Positions 30,389 through 39,495 of a stretch of DNA of 64,000 bases are shown here, one piece after another. Below the pieces are notes generated by a model. It worked only from the letters and a program-made list of their open reading frames with translations. It was not told the DNA's origin and ran no database searches. The translations under genes were made by a program, and so were the position numbers. The number at the start of each line of letters is the position of its first letter. Positions within the stretch are counted from its first letter, which is position 1. The DNA comes from Microbulbifer donghaiensis (GTDB taxonomy: Bacteria; Pseudomonadota; Gammaproteobacteria; Pseudomonadales; Cellvibrionaceae): the NCBI RefSeq assembly GCF_900129095.1, contig NZ_FQVA01000007.1, forward strand, positions 1-64,000. Reading direction: 5' to 3'.

Positions 30389-31072
30389 CTAGGGAATTCC
30401 GTACTTGCGCGCGAGCCGGTCTGTTTCTTCCTGCGGCCGCCGTCTCTTTGTGCATTTAATCTTGAAATGCTGACTGACATTGCTGTCGATATCGCTCGGC
30501 ACCAGTTCTCTGATTTCCGCACAGTAGTCGTCCTTGCGGATAAAGGTGCCGGTCGCGGTCATTAACTCGATGTTGCCCGATTCGAATTTTTGCACTCTGT
30601 TGCGCTCGCTGGCGAGCTTCCGGGCGAGCCGCGGGTCGAACACCGTAGCGCGGGATTTGGCCCCGGCTTCCGGTGGCCACGCTTTGCCAGGCTGGTCGAT
30701 TGGTTGGGTATTACGGTCACCAGCGACTTCCGGTTTCTTTCGGGGCATTATTGAATCCGCCGAATTGGGGTGGTTTCGTTTGATATCGGGCGACGATGGG
30801 CGATCGACCGGGGGCTCGAGTTCGGGCTGCAATCTCGTCTTTTCGGGTTCAGCGATCTGTGTTTTGGAAACAGGTGCTGCTTTCGGCTCTGCTGGTGGCG
30901 TGATCGTGAGATGGACTGTGGTGCGGCGGAGCGGCAGGTCCCGCGACAAAAAATTGGGCAGTGCCAGCAGTATGGCGTGCAGGGCAACCGCGATCAGCAG
31001 GGCGAAGACCGTGCGTCGGGATTGGCCGTGGATCAGTGGAGGGGGTGAGTGTAGCGCAAAAGTTTGTGACAC
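30389..31072 (-). CDS. TonB-like membrane-anchored protein of unknown function
   Basis: The 227-residue protein has a short cytoplasmic tail and a single membrane helix (about residues 24-42, FALLIAVALHAILLALP). A Pro/Lys/Glu-rich spacer (about 60-140) follows, then a C-terminal domain with two cysteines (DDYCAEIREL and KIKCTKRR). The N-terminal half imitates TonB or TolA, but the C-terminal part does not match the TonB fold that I know. It lies upstream of mtfA in the same direction. An energy-transducer or envelope-linker role is possible but unproven. Confidence 0.7.
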   Translation of the reverse strand: MSQTFALHSPPPLIHGQSRRTVFALLIAVALHAILLALPNFLSRDLPLRRTTVHLTITPPAEPKAAPVSKTQIAEPEKTRLQPELEPPVDRPSSPDIKRNHPNSADSIMPRKKPEVAGDRNTQPIDQPGKAWPPEAGAKSRATVFDPRLARKLASERNRVQKFESGNIELMTATGTFIRKDDYCAEIRELVPSDIDSNVSQHFKIKCTKRRRPQEETDRLARKYGIP

Positions 31073-31295
31073 GGCCCGGTTGCTGCTTTCCGTTGCGAGT
31101 TAGTCCTGGAAAGTTTGAACGTTGGGCGGGGCAATTGGTTCTGGGGCAATTCGGTGGGATAGGGGACATGGCAGACTCAGGGAATTTGGCGCGGCAAAAA
31201 TGTGCAGTGATAATATGCCTCCAGTCGCGTTTAGCCGCAGTGGTGCGCGAAATTTATTCGGCGTGAAGTTTTAAACGGAAAGTGGGAGAAATAAG

Positions 31296-31598
31296 TTGGA
31301 AAAAGAATTGATGGAAGTCTTCATATCCCATCAGTGGATCACCATCCCGGTTTTTATCGTCCTCGTGATCGGCGTTACCCTCTGTTGGTTCGGCGGACTG
31401 GTTGCCGCGTTGACCGCGCTGGGGAACAAGAGATGGTTGTGGGGCATTGTATCGATTGTCCTGGGACCGATCACGGGGCTCCCCTATGCGCTGATTTATC
31501 GGGAAGCGGAGTATGCCAAGTCCCTGATGTTGAAGGGGCTGGCACTGCTGCTGGGAGGCCTGCTCGCGGCCTGCGTCGTGTGGCTCGCATACCGCTAA
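31296..31598 (+). CDS. Small three-helix membrane protein, unknown function
   Basis: This 100-residue hydrophobic protein has membrane helices at about residues 14-40, 45-65 and 78-98. No known family is recognised. The start is probably TTG 31296, because GGGAG lies seven bases upstream; the in-frame ATG at 31311 has no ribosome site at a usable distance. It is divergent from the TonB-like gene, with about 220 bases between them. Confidence 0.65.
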   Translation: MEKELMEVFISHQWITIPVFIVLVIGVTLCWFGGLVAALTALGNKRWLWGIVSIVLGPITGLPYALIYREAEYAKSLMLKGLALLLGGLLAACVVWLAYR

Positions 31599-31838
31599 CC
31601 CGACGGGTGTTTGCCGCGCCGCCGGCGAGCGGTGGAAACAAAAACGGCTATTTTGAAAATAGGGCTTGCAAAGCGCCGAAAGGCGGGGCAGAATGCGCGC
31701 CCTATCGAGCTTCAACGGCGTTCTCCGGGAAGCCCAGAAGTTCGGTAAGCTGCGGATTTCTAAGGCATTTTTTCTCAAAGAGGCCTGAAAAAAGAGTTGA
31801 CTCCGCCAAGCCAACTCACTATAGTTCGCAACCACAAC

Positions 31839-31915
31839 GCGCTCGTAGCTCAGCTGGATAGAGTACCTGGCTACGAACCAGGCGGTCGGAGGTTCGAATC
31901 CTCCCGAGCGCGCCA
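31839..31915 (+). tRNA. tRNA-Arg (anticodon ACG)
   Basis: A complete 77-base cloverleaf. The acceptor stem GCGCTCG (31839-31845) pairs with CGAGCGC (31905-31911), followed by discriminator G and an encoded CCA (31913-31915). The anticodon stem CCTGG/CCAGG encloses loop CTACGAA with ACG at 31873-31875. The T loop is GGTTCGAATCC. ACG would be modified to ICG and read CGU, CGC and CGA. Confidence 0.98.
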
Positions 31916-31918
31916 TAC

Positions 31919-31954
31919 AAAAAAAGCCCCATCCTTTCGGATGGGGCTTTTTTT
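31919..31954. terminator. Strong bidirectional intrinsic terminator after tRNA-Arg
   Basis: A perfect 16-base-pair stem (A-tract plus GCCCCATCC / GGATGGGGC plus T-tract) with loop TTTC starts four bases after the tRNA. A-tract and T-tract flank both sides, so it should terminate in both directions. Confidence 0.95.
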
Positions 31955-32206
31955 GTATGGCCTGCTCGGTCGGTGGACGAACCTCCCCAGGTTCGACAGG
32001 CTCGCACCGCGAGCCTGGACCGAGCGAAGCGAGCCCACAGGGTCAAAACACGCCCGGCGTGTTTTGAGTCAATCCTCCCCGCCCACAGTACGAATTAGCC
32101 CTCCATCCCGGATGGGGCTTTTTTTGTATGGCCTGCTCGGTCGGTGGACGAACCTCCCCAGGTTCGACAGGCTCGCACCAGCGAGCTTGGACCGAGCAAA
32201 GTGAGC
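31938..32206. repeat. Direct duplication of about 97 bp downstream of the tRNA
   Basis: The segment 31938-32034 recurs at 32111-32206 with few differences, including the second half of the terminator, GGTCGGTGGACGAACC and GGTTCGACAGGCTCGCACC. Between the copies are a perfect hairpin (TCAAAACACGC-CCG-GCGTGTTTTGA, about 32043-32067) and sequence resembling a decayed tRNA 3' end. Confidence 0.85.
32098..32127 (+). terminator. Second, degenerate copy of the tRNA terminator
   Basis: AGCCC(T)CCATCC pairs imperfectly with GGATGGGGCT and is followed by seven T residues. It is the duplicated counterpart of the terminator at 31919-31954. Confidence 0.65.
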
Positions 32207-32388
32207 GCTATAGCGAAACGCACCCGGTTGAATGTTCAAGGTGACTCACTCTTAACCTGTCCCTTCCCTCTGTCATCTCCGCGCACTCCGCGAATACTCA
32301 GCTGTTTGAGTGTCGTTGATTGCCGCAAGAGAAGGGGGACCGACAACTAAACTGAAAGCGAATTACTTTGTACGCGGAGAAGGAACCA

Positions 32389-34695
32389 ATGTCCGCTGTC
32401 TACCAGAGACTTTTCGCTCGCACTGCCGCCCTGGCGATATTGGGGGCCGCAGTGGCAGTTACCGCTGACCCCAATCCGGAGCGCAACGTCTATTTCGGCG
32501 AACAACATATTCACACCAGCTGGTCTGTGGACGCCTGGCTGTTCGGCAACCACCTGACCGGTCCGAACGACGCGCTGCAGTACGCGCAGGGTCAGGCCAT
32601 CAAGCACCCGCTCGGTTACCAGATCCAGATCGAGCAGCCGCTGGACTGGATGGGAGTCACCGACCACTCCGAGTATGTAGGCGTCACCAAGGAGGCGAAC
32701 ACGCCGGGCTCTGCACTCAGCAAGATGCCCGAGGCGCAGCCGCTGATATTAAAAGACCCCAACGACCCGGCGGACGTACAGAAAGTCTTTAACTATCTTG
32801 TCTCCCTTGTCAGCAAGCCGCCGATCAAGGCTTTTATGAGCCCGCAGGTGGCCGGATCTATCTGGCAGCAGAATGTCGAGATAGCCGATCAGAACAATAA
32901 GCCGGGCAAATTTACCGCCTTCTGCGCCTACGAGTTCACTTCCCAGTACAACTTCCGCAACCTGCACCGCAACATTTATTTCCGCGACTGTGCCAAGGTT
33001 CCGGAGATGCCCTACAGCGCACTGGATTCCTGGCACCCGGAAGACCTGTGGAAGTGGATGGACACCCAGCGCCAGGCGGGCAACGAACTGCTGGCCATCT
33101 CCCACAACGCCAATCTCTCGGACGGCTGGATGTATCCCATCGATGTGGACAGCCTGGGCCGGCCGATCGACGCGGCCTGGGCCGAGTCGCGGATGCGCAA
33201 CGAGCGCCTGATCGAGATGAAACAGATCAAGGGCCAGTCTGAAACCCACCCGCTGCTGTCGCCCAGCGACGAGTTCGCCAACTACGAGATCGTAAGCTTC
33301 CTGATCGGCCTGCCGGAGGAATCCGGGCGCATCCCGCATATCGTTGGCAGCTATGCCCGCCAGGCGCTGAAGGATGGCCTGACGATGCAGGATACGCGCG
33401 GTTACAACCCCTACAAATTCGGGGTCGTCGGCGGGTCCGATTCCCACAACACCGGCGCCCCCTACCGCCAGAACAACTTCTACGGCGGCCACGGCATCAA
33501 CGACGGCACCATCGAAACGCGCATGTCCGGATATCTATTTACCGGCATGGATGTGCGCTACGAGAGCCCGGCGGGCCTCAGCGCCATCTGGGCGGAGGAG
33601 AACACCCGCGCCTCCCTGTGGGACGCCATGCACCGCAAGGAGACCTACGCCACCAGCGGCACCCGTATCAAGCTGCGCTTCTTCGGCGGCTGGGGCTACG
33701 AGGAGGGTCTGTTGAAGGGCAGGGACTGGGTCTTGGAGGCCTACCGGGGCGGTGTACCCATGGGCGGCGACCTGCCGCCGGCGAAGGCCAAGGCACCGAC
33801 CTTTGTGGTGTGGGCGGTGAAGGACCCCACTGCAGGCAACCTGGACCGCATCCAGATCGTCAAGGGCTGGAGCAAAGACGGCCAGAGCTTCGAGGAGGTC
33901 TACGATGTGGCCTGGTCCGGAGACCGCAGGCCGGACAAGTGGAGCGGAAAAGTACCGCCGGTGCAGAGCACCGTGGACCTGGAGAAGGCCACTTATACCA
34001 ACAAGGTAGGCGCGACCGAGCTGAAAACCGTGTGGACGGACCCGGATTTCGATCCCGGCCTGCACGCCTTCTACTACGCCCGGGTGCTCGAGATACCCAC
34101 GCCACGATGGAGCACTATCCAGGCCAAACAACTCAACATGGCACCGCCGGACGTGGTGCCGGCTACCCAGCAGGAGCGCGCCTGGAGTTCTCCCATCTGG
34201 TTCACACCGACGGACGCGGCGCGCAAAGGCGCAAAACCTGGACTGACCGTGGCCGACCTCAATGCGAAGGGTGCCAAGATGTTGAGCGATGCCGAGCTGC
34301 AGGCACTGATCGTCGGCAAGTCCATCTGGGTGGTCAACAACGTCACCGGCGAGCCGATCAAGATCCGCTACGACGACAAAGGCAGCGCCGTGGTGCTGCA
34401 TGTGGGGCGTGGCGCGACCCTGCCTAGCAAGGTGGGCGAAGTCGTGCGCGCCAGCTACCAGGTCAGCGCATCTCCCTACCGCATCAAAAACGGCAAGATC
34501 ATTACCGAGCTGAGCGGCACCCCGATCAGCATGGCCGTGTACAAGTCCGGTGACAAATACTACGGCGCGCGCAGCAATGAGTTCGGCCACGCCAACTACG
34601 AGATCCTGAAAAAGGGGCCGGCCAACCTGGTCGAGCTCAACAAGGGTGAGTACAAGGAGAAGGACCAGGCCAGTTATCTGCGCGTAACGGAGTGA
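32389..34695 (+). CDS. Secreted DUF3604 protein, copy 1 (putative PHP-like metallohydrolase)
   Basis: The 768-residue protein has a signal peptide (cleavage near AVTA, residue 26) and a DUF3604 domain over most of its length. It shows spaced metal-ligand-like motifs reminiscent of PHP phosphoesterases: HIHT (His40, His42), GVTDHSEY, SHNANLSDGW and GGSDSHN. The family is uncharacterised to my knowledge, and periplasmic hydrolase is an inference from these motifs. ATG 32389 has AAGGA upstream; the in-frame TTG 32368 is less likely. It is about two-thirds identical by eye to the next gene and begins a same-strand run ending in a PpiC-type isomerase and HupE. Confidence 0.88.
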   Translation: MSAVYQRLFARTAALAILGAAVAVTADPNPERNVYFGEQHIHTSWSVDAWLFGNHLTGPNDALQYAQGQAIKHPLGYQIQIEQPLDWMGVTDHSEYVGVTKEANTPGSALSKMPEAQPLILKDPNDPADVQKVFNYLVSLVSKPPIKAFMSPQVAGSIWQQNVEIADQNNKPGKFTAFCAYEFTSQYNFRNLHRNIYFRDCAKVPEMPYSALDSWHPEDLWKWMDTQRQAGNELLAISHNANLSDGWMYPIDVDSLGRPIDAAWAESRMRNERLIEMKQIKGQSETHPLLSPSDEFANYEIVSFLIGLPEESGRIPHIVGSYARQALKDGLTMQDTRGYNPYKFGVVGGSDSHNTGAPYRQNNFYGGHGINDGTIETRMSGYLFTGMDVRYESPAGLSAIWAEENTRASLWDAMHRKETYATSGTRIKLRFFGGWGYEEGLLKGRDWVLEAYRGGVPMGGDLPPAKAKAPTFVVWAVKDPTAGNLDRIQIVKGWSKDGQSFEEVYDVAWSGDRRPDKWSGKVPPVQSTVDLEKATYTNKVGATELKTVWTDPDFDPGLHAFYYARVLEIPTPRWSTIQAKQLNMAPPDVVPATQQERAWSSPIWFTPTDAARKGAKPGLTVADLNAKGAKMLSDAELQALIVGKSIWVVNNVTGEPIKIRYDDKGSAVVLHVGRGATLPSKVGEVVRASYQVSASPYRIKNGKIITELSGTPISMAVYKSGDKYYGARSNEFGHANYEILKKGPANLVELNKGEYKEKDQASYLRVTE

Positions 34696-34917
34696 TTGCG
34701 ATGAACGGAAGTTCAGGTGAGCTCCGCCTTCACGGTTGCGCACTGCATCACTATGGCGAAGGCCCCGTCCGCAAGTACAGGACTTTAATTATCTGTCCTA
34801 TTCAGGCGGTTAGGCGGCCAGGCGACCAAATCTCCTCGCGTGCCATGTCGGTAAATCGCTGACCCGGAACCCTGAACTAAGCTGTCTTCGAGGTGCTTTG
34901 CGCAAGGACAGGATGCG

Positions 34918-37239
34918 ATGTTTTCCGACGATACAAGAGTTCTGACAGGGGCAGCTTTGCTGGTGGGGGCTGTATTTGTCACTGCTGCGGCCTGCGCCGA
35001 GGAGCCAAATCCCGAGCGCAATGCCTACTTCGGTGAGACGCACCTTCACACCAGCTGGTCGCTGGACGCGTGGGTATTCGGCAATCGCGTCACGGGTCCC
35101 GCCGATGCCTACAAGTACGCGAAGGGCGAGACCATCAAGCACCCGCTGGGTTATGACATCAAAATCACGACGCCACTCGACTTCATGGGTGTGACGGACC
35201 ACTCCGAGTATGTCGGGGTCACCAAACAGGCGAACACGCCGGGGTCGTATACCAGCAAGCTGCCCGAGGCCCAGGGTCTGATCATTACCGACCCGAACAG
35301 CAAGCAGCAACAGCAGCGGGCCTTCCTGGCTGTCGTCAAACTGCTGTCGGGCCCGCCCGTCAAAGCATTGATGTCGCCGAAGGTCGCCGGCACGGTCTGG
35401 AAGGAGAACAACGATATCGCCGACGCGGCCAACGAGCCCGGCAAGTTCACCGCTTTCTGTTCCTACGAGTGGACCTCGATGCCGGACAACCGCAACTTGC
35501 ACCGCAATGTCTTCTTCCGCGATTGCGCCAAGGTCCCGGAGGCGCCGTACAGCGCACTCGATTCCTGGCACCCTGAGGACCTGTGGAAGTGGATGGACAC
35601 GCAGCGCAAGGCGGGCAACGAGCTGCTGGCGATATCGCACAACGCAAACCTCTCTGACGGCTGGATGTACCCGACCGACGTGGACAGCCTGGGGCGGCCC
35701 ATCGATGCCGCCTGGGCCGAGTCGCGTATGCGCAATGAGCGGCTCATCGAGATGAAGCAGATCAAGGGCCAGTCGGAGACCCACCCACTGCTCTCGCCCA
35801 ACGACGAGTTCGCCAACTATGCGGTCTGGAGTGTACTGCTCGGGCTGCCCCCGGAGTCCGGGCGCGTCGACAGGATCGTCGGCAGCTACGCGCGCCAGGC
35901 CCTGAAGGACGGCCTGACGATGCAGGACGCGCGGGGCTACAACCCGTATAAGTTCGGGATGGCGGGGGGCTCCGATGCGCACAATTCCGCGAGCCCCTAT
36001 CGTCAGGAGAACTTCTTTGGCGGGCATGCGCACGAGGACGGAACCATTGAGACGCGCATGGCCGGCCACAATTTCGCAGGCATCGACGTGCGCTACGAAG
36101 AGCCGGGCGGCCTCACCGGCGTATGGGCCGAGGAGAACACCCGCGCCTCGATCTGGGACGCCATGCACCGCAAGGAGACCTTCGGGGTCAGCGGTCCGCA
36201 CATCAAGGTGCGTTTCTTCGGCGGCTGGGATTACGACAGGGGCCTATTGAAGGACCGGGACTGGGTCAAGGCGGCCTATCAGGACGGCGTCCCCATGGGT
36301 GGCGACCTGCCGTCGGCGAAGGCCACCGCACCGACCTTTGTCGTGTGGGCGGTAAAGGACCCGACCGCGGGTAATCTCGACCGCATCCAGATCGTCAAGG
36401 GCTGGTCGCAGCATGGCCAGAGTTTCGAGAAGGTCTTCGATGTGGCGTGGTCGGGCGATCGCAAGCCCGACCGCTGGACAGGAAAGGTCCCGCCGATCGG
36501 GAGCACAGTGGACATCGACAAGGCGACCTACAGCAATTCCGTGGGGTCGGTCGAGCTGAAGACGGTATGGAGCGATCCGGAGTTCGATCCGAGCCTGCAC
36601 GCCTTCTACTACGCGCGCGTGCTTGAGATACCGACGCCGCGCTGGTCGACCATCCAGGCCAAACAGCTCGGAATCGCGCCGCCGGACGTAGTGCCGCCGA
36701 CGGTGCAAGAGCGAGCCTGGAGTTCACCCATCTGGTATACGCCCATGGAAAAGGCCCGCAAGGCGGCCAAGGCGGGTCTCACTGTTGCCGAGCTCAAGGG
36801 GAGGGGGGCCACGGAATTGGACCAGAAGCAGGTCGAAGCGCTGATCGTTGGCAAGGCTCACTGGGTGCGCAACAACGTGACGGGTGAGAAATTCAAGGTC
36901 AGTTACAGCGCGAATGGGCAAAGAACCGTGTGGCACATCGGTAAGAATGTTCCCCAGCCGAGCCAGGTCGGCGACGTCGCCCGGAATGGCTATGAGGGCG
37001 TGACTTCGGCCTACTCGATCAAGAATGGCAGGGTGGTGACCTTTTTTCAGGAGGCGCCATTCGAGTTCGCCTTCTACAAGGTCGGCGATGCGATCTACGG
37101 GGCGAGGAGCAACGAGTTCGGCTATGCCAACTACGAGGTTCTGCCCAAGCCGGTCGAGTTTTTGAACCCACTGGGCAAGGGCGAGGTGGCACCGAAACAC
37201 GGGCCTGTCCCCCCGGGCCCTTCGCCGCAGAAAAAATGA
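34918..37239 (+). CDS. Secreted DUF3604 protein, copy 2
   Basis: A 773-residue paralog of the preceding gene, 222 bases downstream. The signal peptide probably ends at ACA before residue 28. The same putative ligands are kept: HLHT (His42, His44), GVTDHSEY, SHNANLSDGW and GGSDAHN. Conservation is highest from about residue 200 to 260 and 390 to 600 (for example WHPEDLWKWMDTQRKAGNE). It is lowest at both ends, where copy 2 ends in a Pro-rich tail (PVPPGPSPQKK). Divergence by tandem duplication suggests different substrates or expression. AGGA precedes ATG 34918. Confidence 0.88.
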   Translation: MFSDDTRVLTGAALLVGAVFVTAAACAEEPNPERNAYFGETHLHTSWSLDAWVFGNRVTGPADAYKYAKGETIKHPLGYDIKITTPLDFMGVTDHSEYVGVTKQANTPGSYTSKLPEAQGLIITDPNSKQQQQRAFLAVVKLLSGPPVKALMSPKVAGTVWKENNDIADAANEPGKFTAFCSYEWTSMPDNRNLHRNVFFRDCAKVPEAPYSALDSWHPEDLWKWMDTQRKAGNELLAISHNANLSDGWMYPTDVDSLGRPIDAAWAESRMRNERLIEMKQIKGQSETHPLLSPNDEFANYAVWSVLLGLPPESGRVDRIVGSYARQALKDGLTMQDARGYNPYKFGMAGGSDAHNSASPYRQENFFGGHAHEDGTIETRMAGHNFAGIDVRYEEPGGLTGVWAEENTRASIWDAMHRKETFGVSGPHIKVRFFGGWDYDRGLLKDRDWVKAAYQDGVPMGGDLPSAKATAPTFVVWAVKDPTAGNLDRIQIVKGWSQHGQSFEKVFDVAWSGDRKPDRWTGKVPPIGSTVDIDKATYSNSVGSVELKTVWSDPEFDPSLHAFYYARVLEIPTPRWSTIQAKQLGIAPPDVVPPTVQERAWSSPIWYTPMEKARKAAKAGLTVAELKGRGATELDQKQVEALIVGKAHWVRNNVTGEKFKVSYSANGQRTVWHIGKNVPQPSQVGDVARNGYEGVTSAYSIKNGRVVTFFQEAPFEFAFYKVGDAIYGARSNEFGYANYEVLPKPVEFLNPLGKGEVAPKHGPVPPGPSPQKK

Positions 37240-37366
37240 GAATGAAGGTTTCAGCGAGCAGCATTTCGTGGACGGCCGTCGCCGGGCCTGCGCTGCTTGC
37301 GGGTTGCGGTGTCGCCGCGAGTTTCGAATAGGACGCCCGCCGTGGAGAGATAGGAGGCCAGACCCA

Positions 37367-38368
37367 GTGACTTTGAACACACGGAAGCGGATAAACGCCG
37401 AGACGGAGCCTGTGGTGGGGTCGGGCCGCCCCGGCCGTGACCCGTTCTTCCTGCGATCTGCGCGGCGCCTGCTGCGGGAGCCCCTGGTGCACTTCCTGGT
37501 GCTCGGTGCCGCGCTGTTCGCCGGCTACGATTATCTGTATTCCGGCGATAGGGATGAGTCGCCTCACCAGATCGCGCTGACGCTCGACGAGCTGCGCCAG
37601 CTCGGCCTGCTATTCAATGCGCAGTGGCGCCGCCAGCCGACCCCCGAGGAGTTTTCCCAGCTGGTGGAGTTTAAGATTCGCCAAGAGGTCCTCTACCGCG
37701 AGGCGCTGGCGATGGGTCTCGACAAAAATGACGAGATAGTGAAGCGTCGCATGGCGCAGAAGATGCAGTTCCTGGCAGAGGACGTGGCCGCTGCCCGCGA
37801 ACCCACCACCGAGGAACTGAAGACCTGGTACGAAAAGAATAGCGACAAGTTCTCGCTGCCGAGCCGGGTAAGCTTTCGGCATCTGTACTTTTCTCCGGAT
37901 CGCCGGGGGGCGCGGGCGCGCGACGACGCGGCGCAGGCCCTCGCCGAGCTGGCCGGCCAGCCCGAGGAATCAACGCCCACCGAATCACTCGCCGATCGTT
38001 TCATGTTCCAGGATTATTACGCGGACCGTACGTCGGAGTCGCTGGCCAAGGACTTCGGGCCGGAGTTTGCAGTGGCCGCCCCCAAGCTCCCGCTCGGCTC
38101 CTGGCAGGGACCGCTTGAGTCCGGCTATGGCTGGCACCTCGTCTACGTCGATTCCCTCACCCCGGGTCGGGTGCCGGCCTTTGAGGAGATCGAACCGGAT
38201 GTAAAGACCGCCTGGCTCGGCGCTCAGAAGGAAGCGGCCTGGGCAAAGGCCTATCGGGAAATGCGGGCCAAGTACACTGTGCTGCTGCCGGCGCCGCCCA
38301 ATAGCGATACGGTTTCGGTGGCTTCCGATACGGACACGCTTACGCAAGGTAGCGGAGCGCCCCTATGA
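37367..38368 (+). CDS. Membrane-anchored PpiC/SurA-type peptidyl-prolyl isomerase
   Basis: The 333-residue protein has an N-terminal membrane helix (about residues 35-52, LVHFLVLGAALFAGYDYL), a helical SurA/PrsA-like chaperone region (about 60-150) and a parvulin-type domain (about 160-290: SRVSFRHLYFS, GSWQGPLESGYGWHLVYV). It would fold or protect exported proteins; the neighbouring DUF3604 proteins or HupE are natural clients. GTG 37367 is chosen because AGGAGG sits nine bases upstream; the longer frame from 37268 adds 33 Arg/Cys-rich residues without family likeness. The stop overlaps hupE by four bases. Confidence 0.86.
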   Translation: MTLNTRKRINAETEPVVGSGRPGRDPFFLRSARRLLREPLVHFLVLGAALFAGYDYLYSGDRDESPHQIALTLDELRQLGLLFNAQWRRQPTPEEFSQLVEFKIRQEVLYREALAMGLDKNDEIVKRRMAQKMQFLAEDVAAAREPTTEELKTWYEKNSDKFSLPSRVSFRHLYFSPDRRGARARDDAAQALAELAGQPEESTPTESLADRFMFQDYYADRTSESLAKDFGPEFAVAAPKLPLGSWQGPLESGYGWHLVYVDSLTPGRVPAFEEIEPDVKTAWLGAQKEAAWAKAYREMRAKYTVLLPAPPNSDTVSVASDTDTLTQGSGAPL

Positions 38369-39372
38369 GCCGATTGTGTCGTTCCGCCCGCTGGCTGCTC
38401 ACCGGCCTGTTGGTCTTGCTTGCGGCTGTTCCAGCCGCACAAGCGCATGAATCGCGGCCGGCCTATATGGAGATCCGCGAGACGGCGGCGGGCCAATATA
38501 CGGTGCTGTGGCGTACGCCGGTGTTGGCGGGACGGCGTCTATTGGTGGTACCGCGCTTTCCCGAGGGCGTGCGCAACCTGCGCGCGCCGGTGGTGCAGGA
38601 ATTGAGCGACTCCCAGCTGGAGCGCCGCTGGATCGACGCCGGCCCCGAGGGCCTCGACGGCGCGCGCATCGAGTTCGCCGGCCTGCAGCTGAGCATTACC
38701 GATGTGGTGGTGCGGGTGCACCTCCTCGACGGCCGCAGCTGGATGGCGATCGCCAGGCCTTCACAACCCTGGGTGGAAATGGTTGCGGCAAGCGGCGGCT
38801 GGGCCACCTTCTCCGATTTTCTCCGGCAGGGGTTCGCGCACATACTTTCCGGACCGGATCATCTGCTGTTCGTGTTTGGCCTGCTGTTGCTCGTGCGCAG
38901 GCGCTGGATGTTGGTGAAAACCGTTACCGCTTTTACCATCGCCCATAGTATTACCCTGGCGGTGGCAACCCTTGGCTATGTGCAGCTGCCGGCGCCGCCC
39001 ATCGAGGCCGCCATTGCGCTGTCGATCCTCTTCCTCGGCCTCGAGGTGCTCCGCGCCCGCCGCGGTGGCACCAGCTTCACCATTCGCCACCCCTGGGTCG
39101 CGGCCTTCGCCTTCGGCCTGCTGCACGGCTTCGGCTTCGCCGGCGCCCTCTCGGCCGCGGGCCTGCCGCCGACAGCGGTTCCCCTCGCGCTGGTGTCCTT
39201 CAATATCGGCGTGGAGTTCGGCCAGTTGGCCTTCGTGGCCGTTGTGTTACTGCTGGCCCGTAGCCTGAGTGCCTTGACGCTGCGCTGGCCGCGACCGGTG
39301 CAACTGTTGCCCGCCTACGCGGTGGGCTCCCTCGGCGCCTTCTGGATGATCCAGCGCTTGCTCTCTGTCTAG
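38365..39372 (+). CDS. HupE/UreJ family membrane protein
   Basis: This 335-residue protein has a signal peptide (AQA-HES cleavage near residue 27), a roughly 120-residue extracytoplasmic domain and a C-terminal six- to seven-helix HupE/UreJ_2 domain. The family signature HILSGPDHLLF is followed by AHSITL and HGFGFAG. HupE/UreJ proteins are linked to nickel or cobalt uptake, but this longer variant, with a periplasmic domain, is common beside PpiC and DUF3604 genes and its substrate is unknown. ATG 38365 overlaps the isomerase stop, so the two are translationally coupled. Confidence 0.85.
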   Translation: MSRLCRSARWLLTGLLVLLAAVPAAQAHESRPAYMEIRETAAGQYTVLWRTPVLAGRRLLVVPRFPEGVRNLRAPVVQELSDSQLERRWIDAGPEGLDGARIEFAGLQLSITDVVVRVHLLDGRSWMAIARPSQPWVEMVAASGGWATFSDFLRQGFAHILSGPDHLLFVFGLLLLVRRRWMLVKTVTAFTIAHSITLAVATLGYVQLPAPPIEAAIALSILFLGLEVLRARRGGTSFTIRHPWVAAFAFGLLHGFGFAGALSAAGLPPTAVPLALVSFNIGVEFGQLAFVAVVLLLARSLSALTLRWPRPVQLLPAYAVGSLGAFWMIQRLLSV

Positions 39373-39495
39373 TCCAAGTACCCGGGAAACTATACTGGTC
39401 CCTGTTGAACTGCAGCTATGCGGAGTGCGGGCCCCGGCGGTCCGGATTCTATTCAGCGGGCAGCAGCTCCCCGCCACAGGCACAGCGAACCACAT

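Noticed and set aside
30389..31072. Genuine TonB
   Set aside because: Only the anchor and proline-rich spacer look like TonB; the C-terminal domain and the absence of exbB/exbD neighbours argue against it.
33535..36201. Two frames of over 400 residues on the minus strand opposite the DUF3604 genes
   Set aside because: Both are similar to each other only because the sense genes are paralogs. Composition and lack of motifs mark them as shadows.
32389..39372. Genomic island integrated at tRNA-Arg
   Set aside because: A tRNA precedes the DUF3604 cluster, but I found no integrase and no downstream repeat of the tRNA 3' end, and composition matches the flanks.
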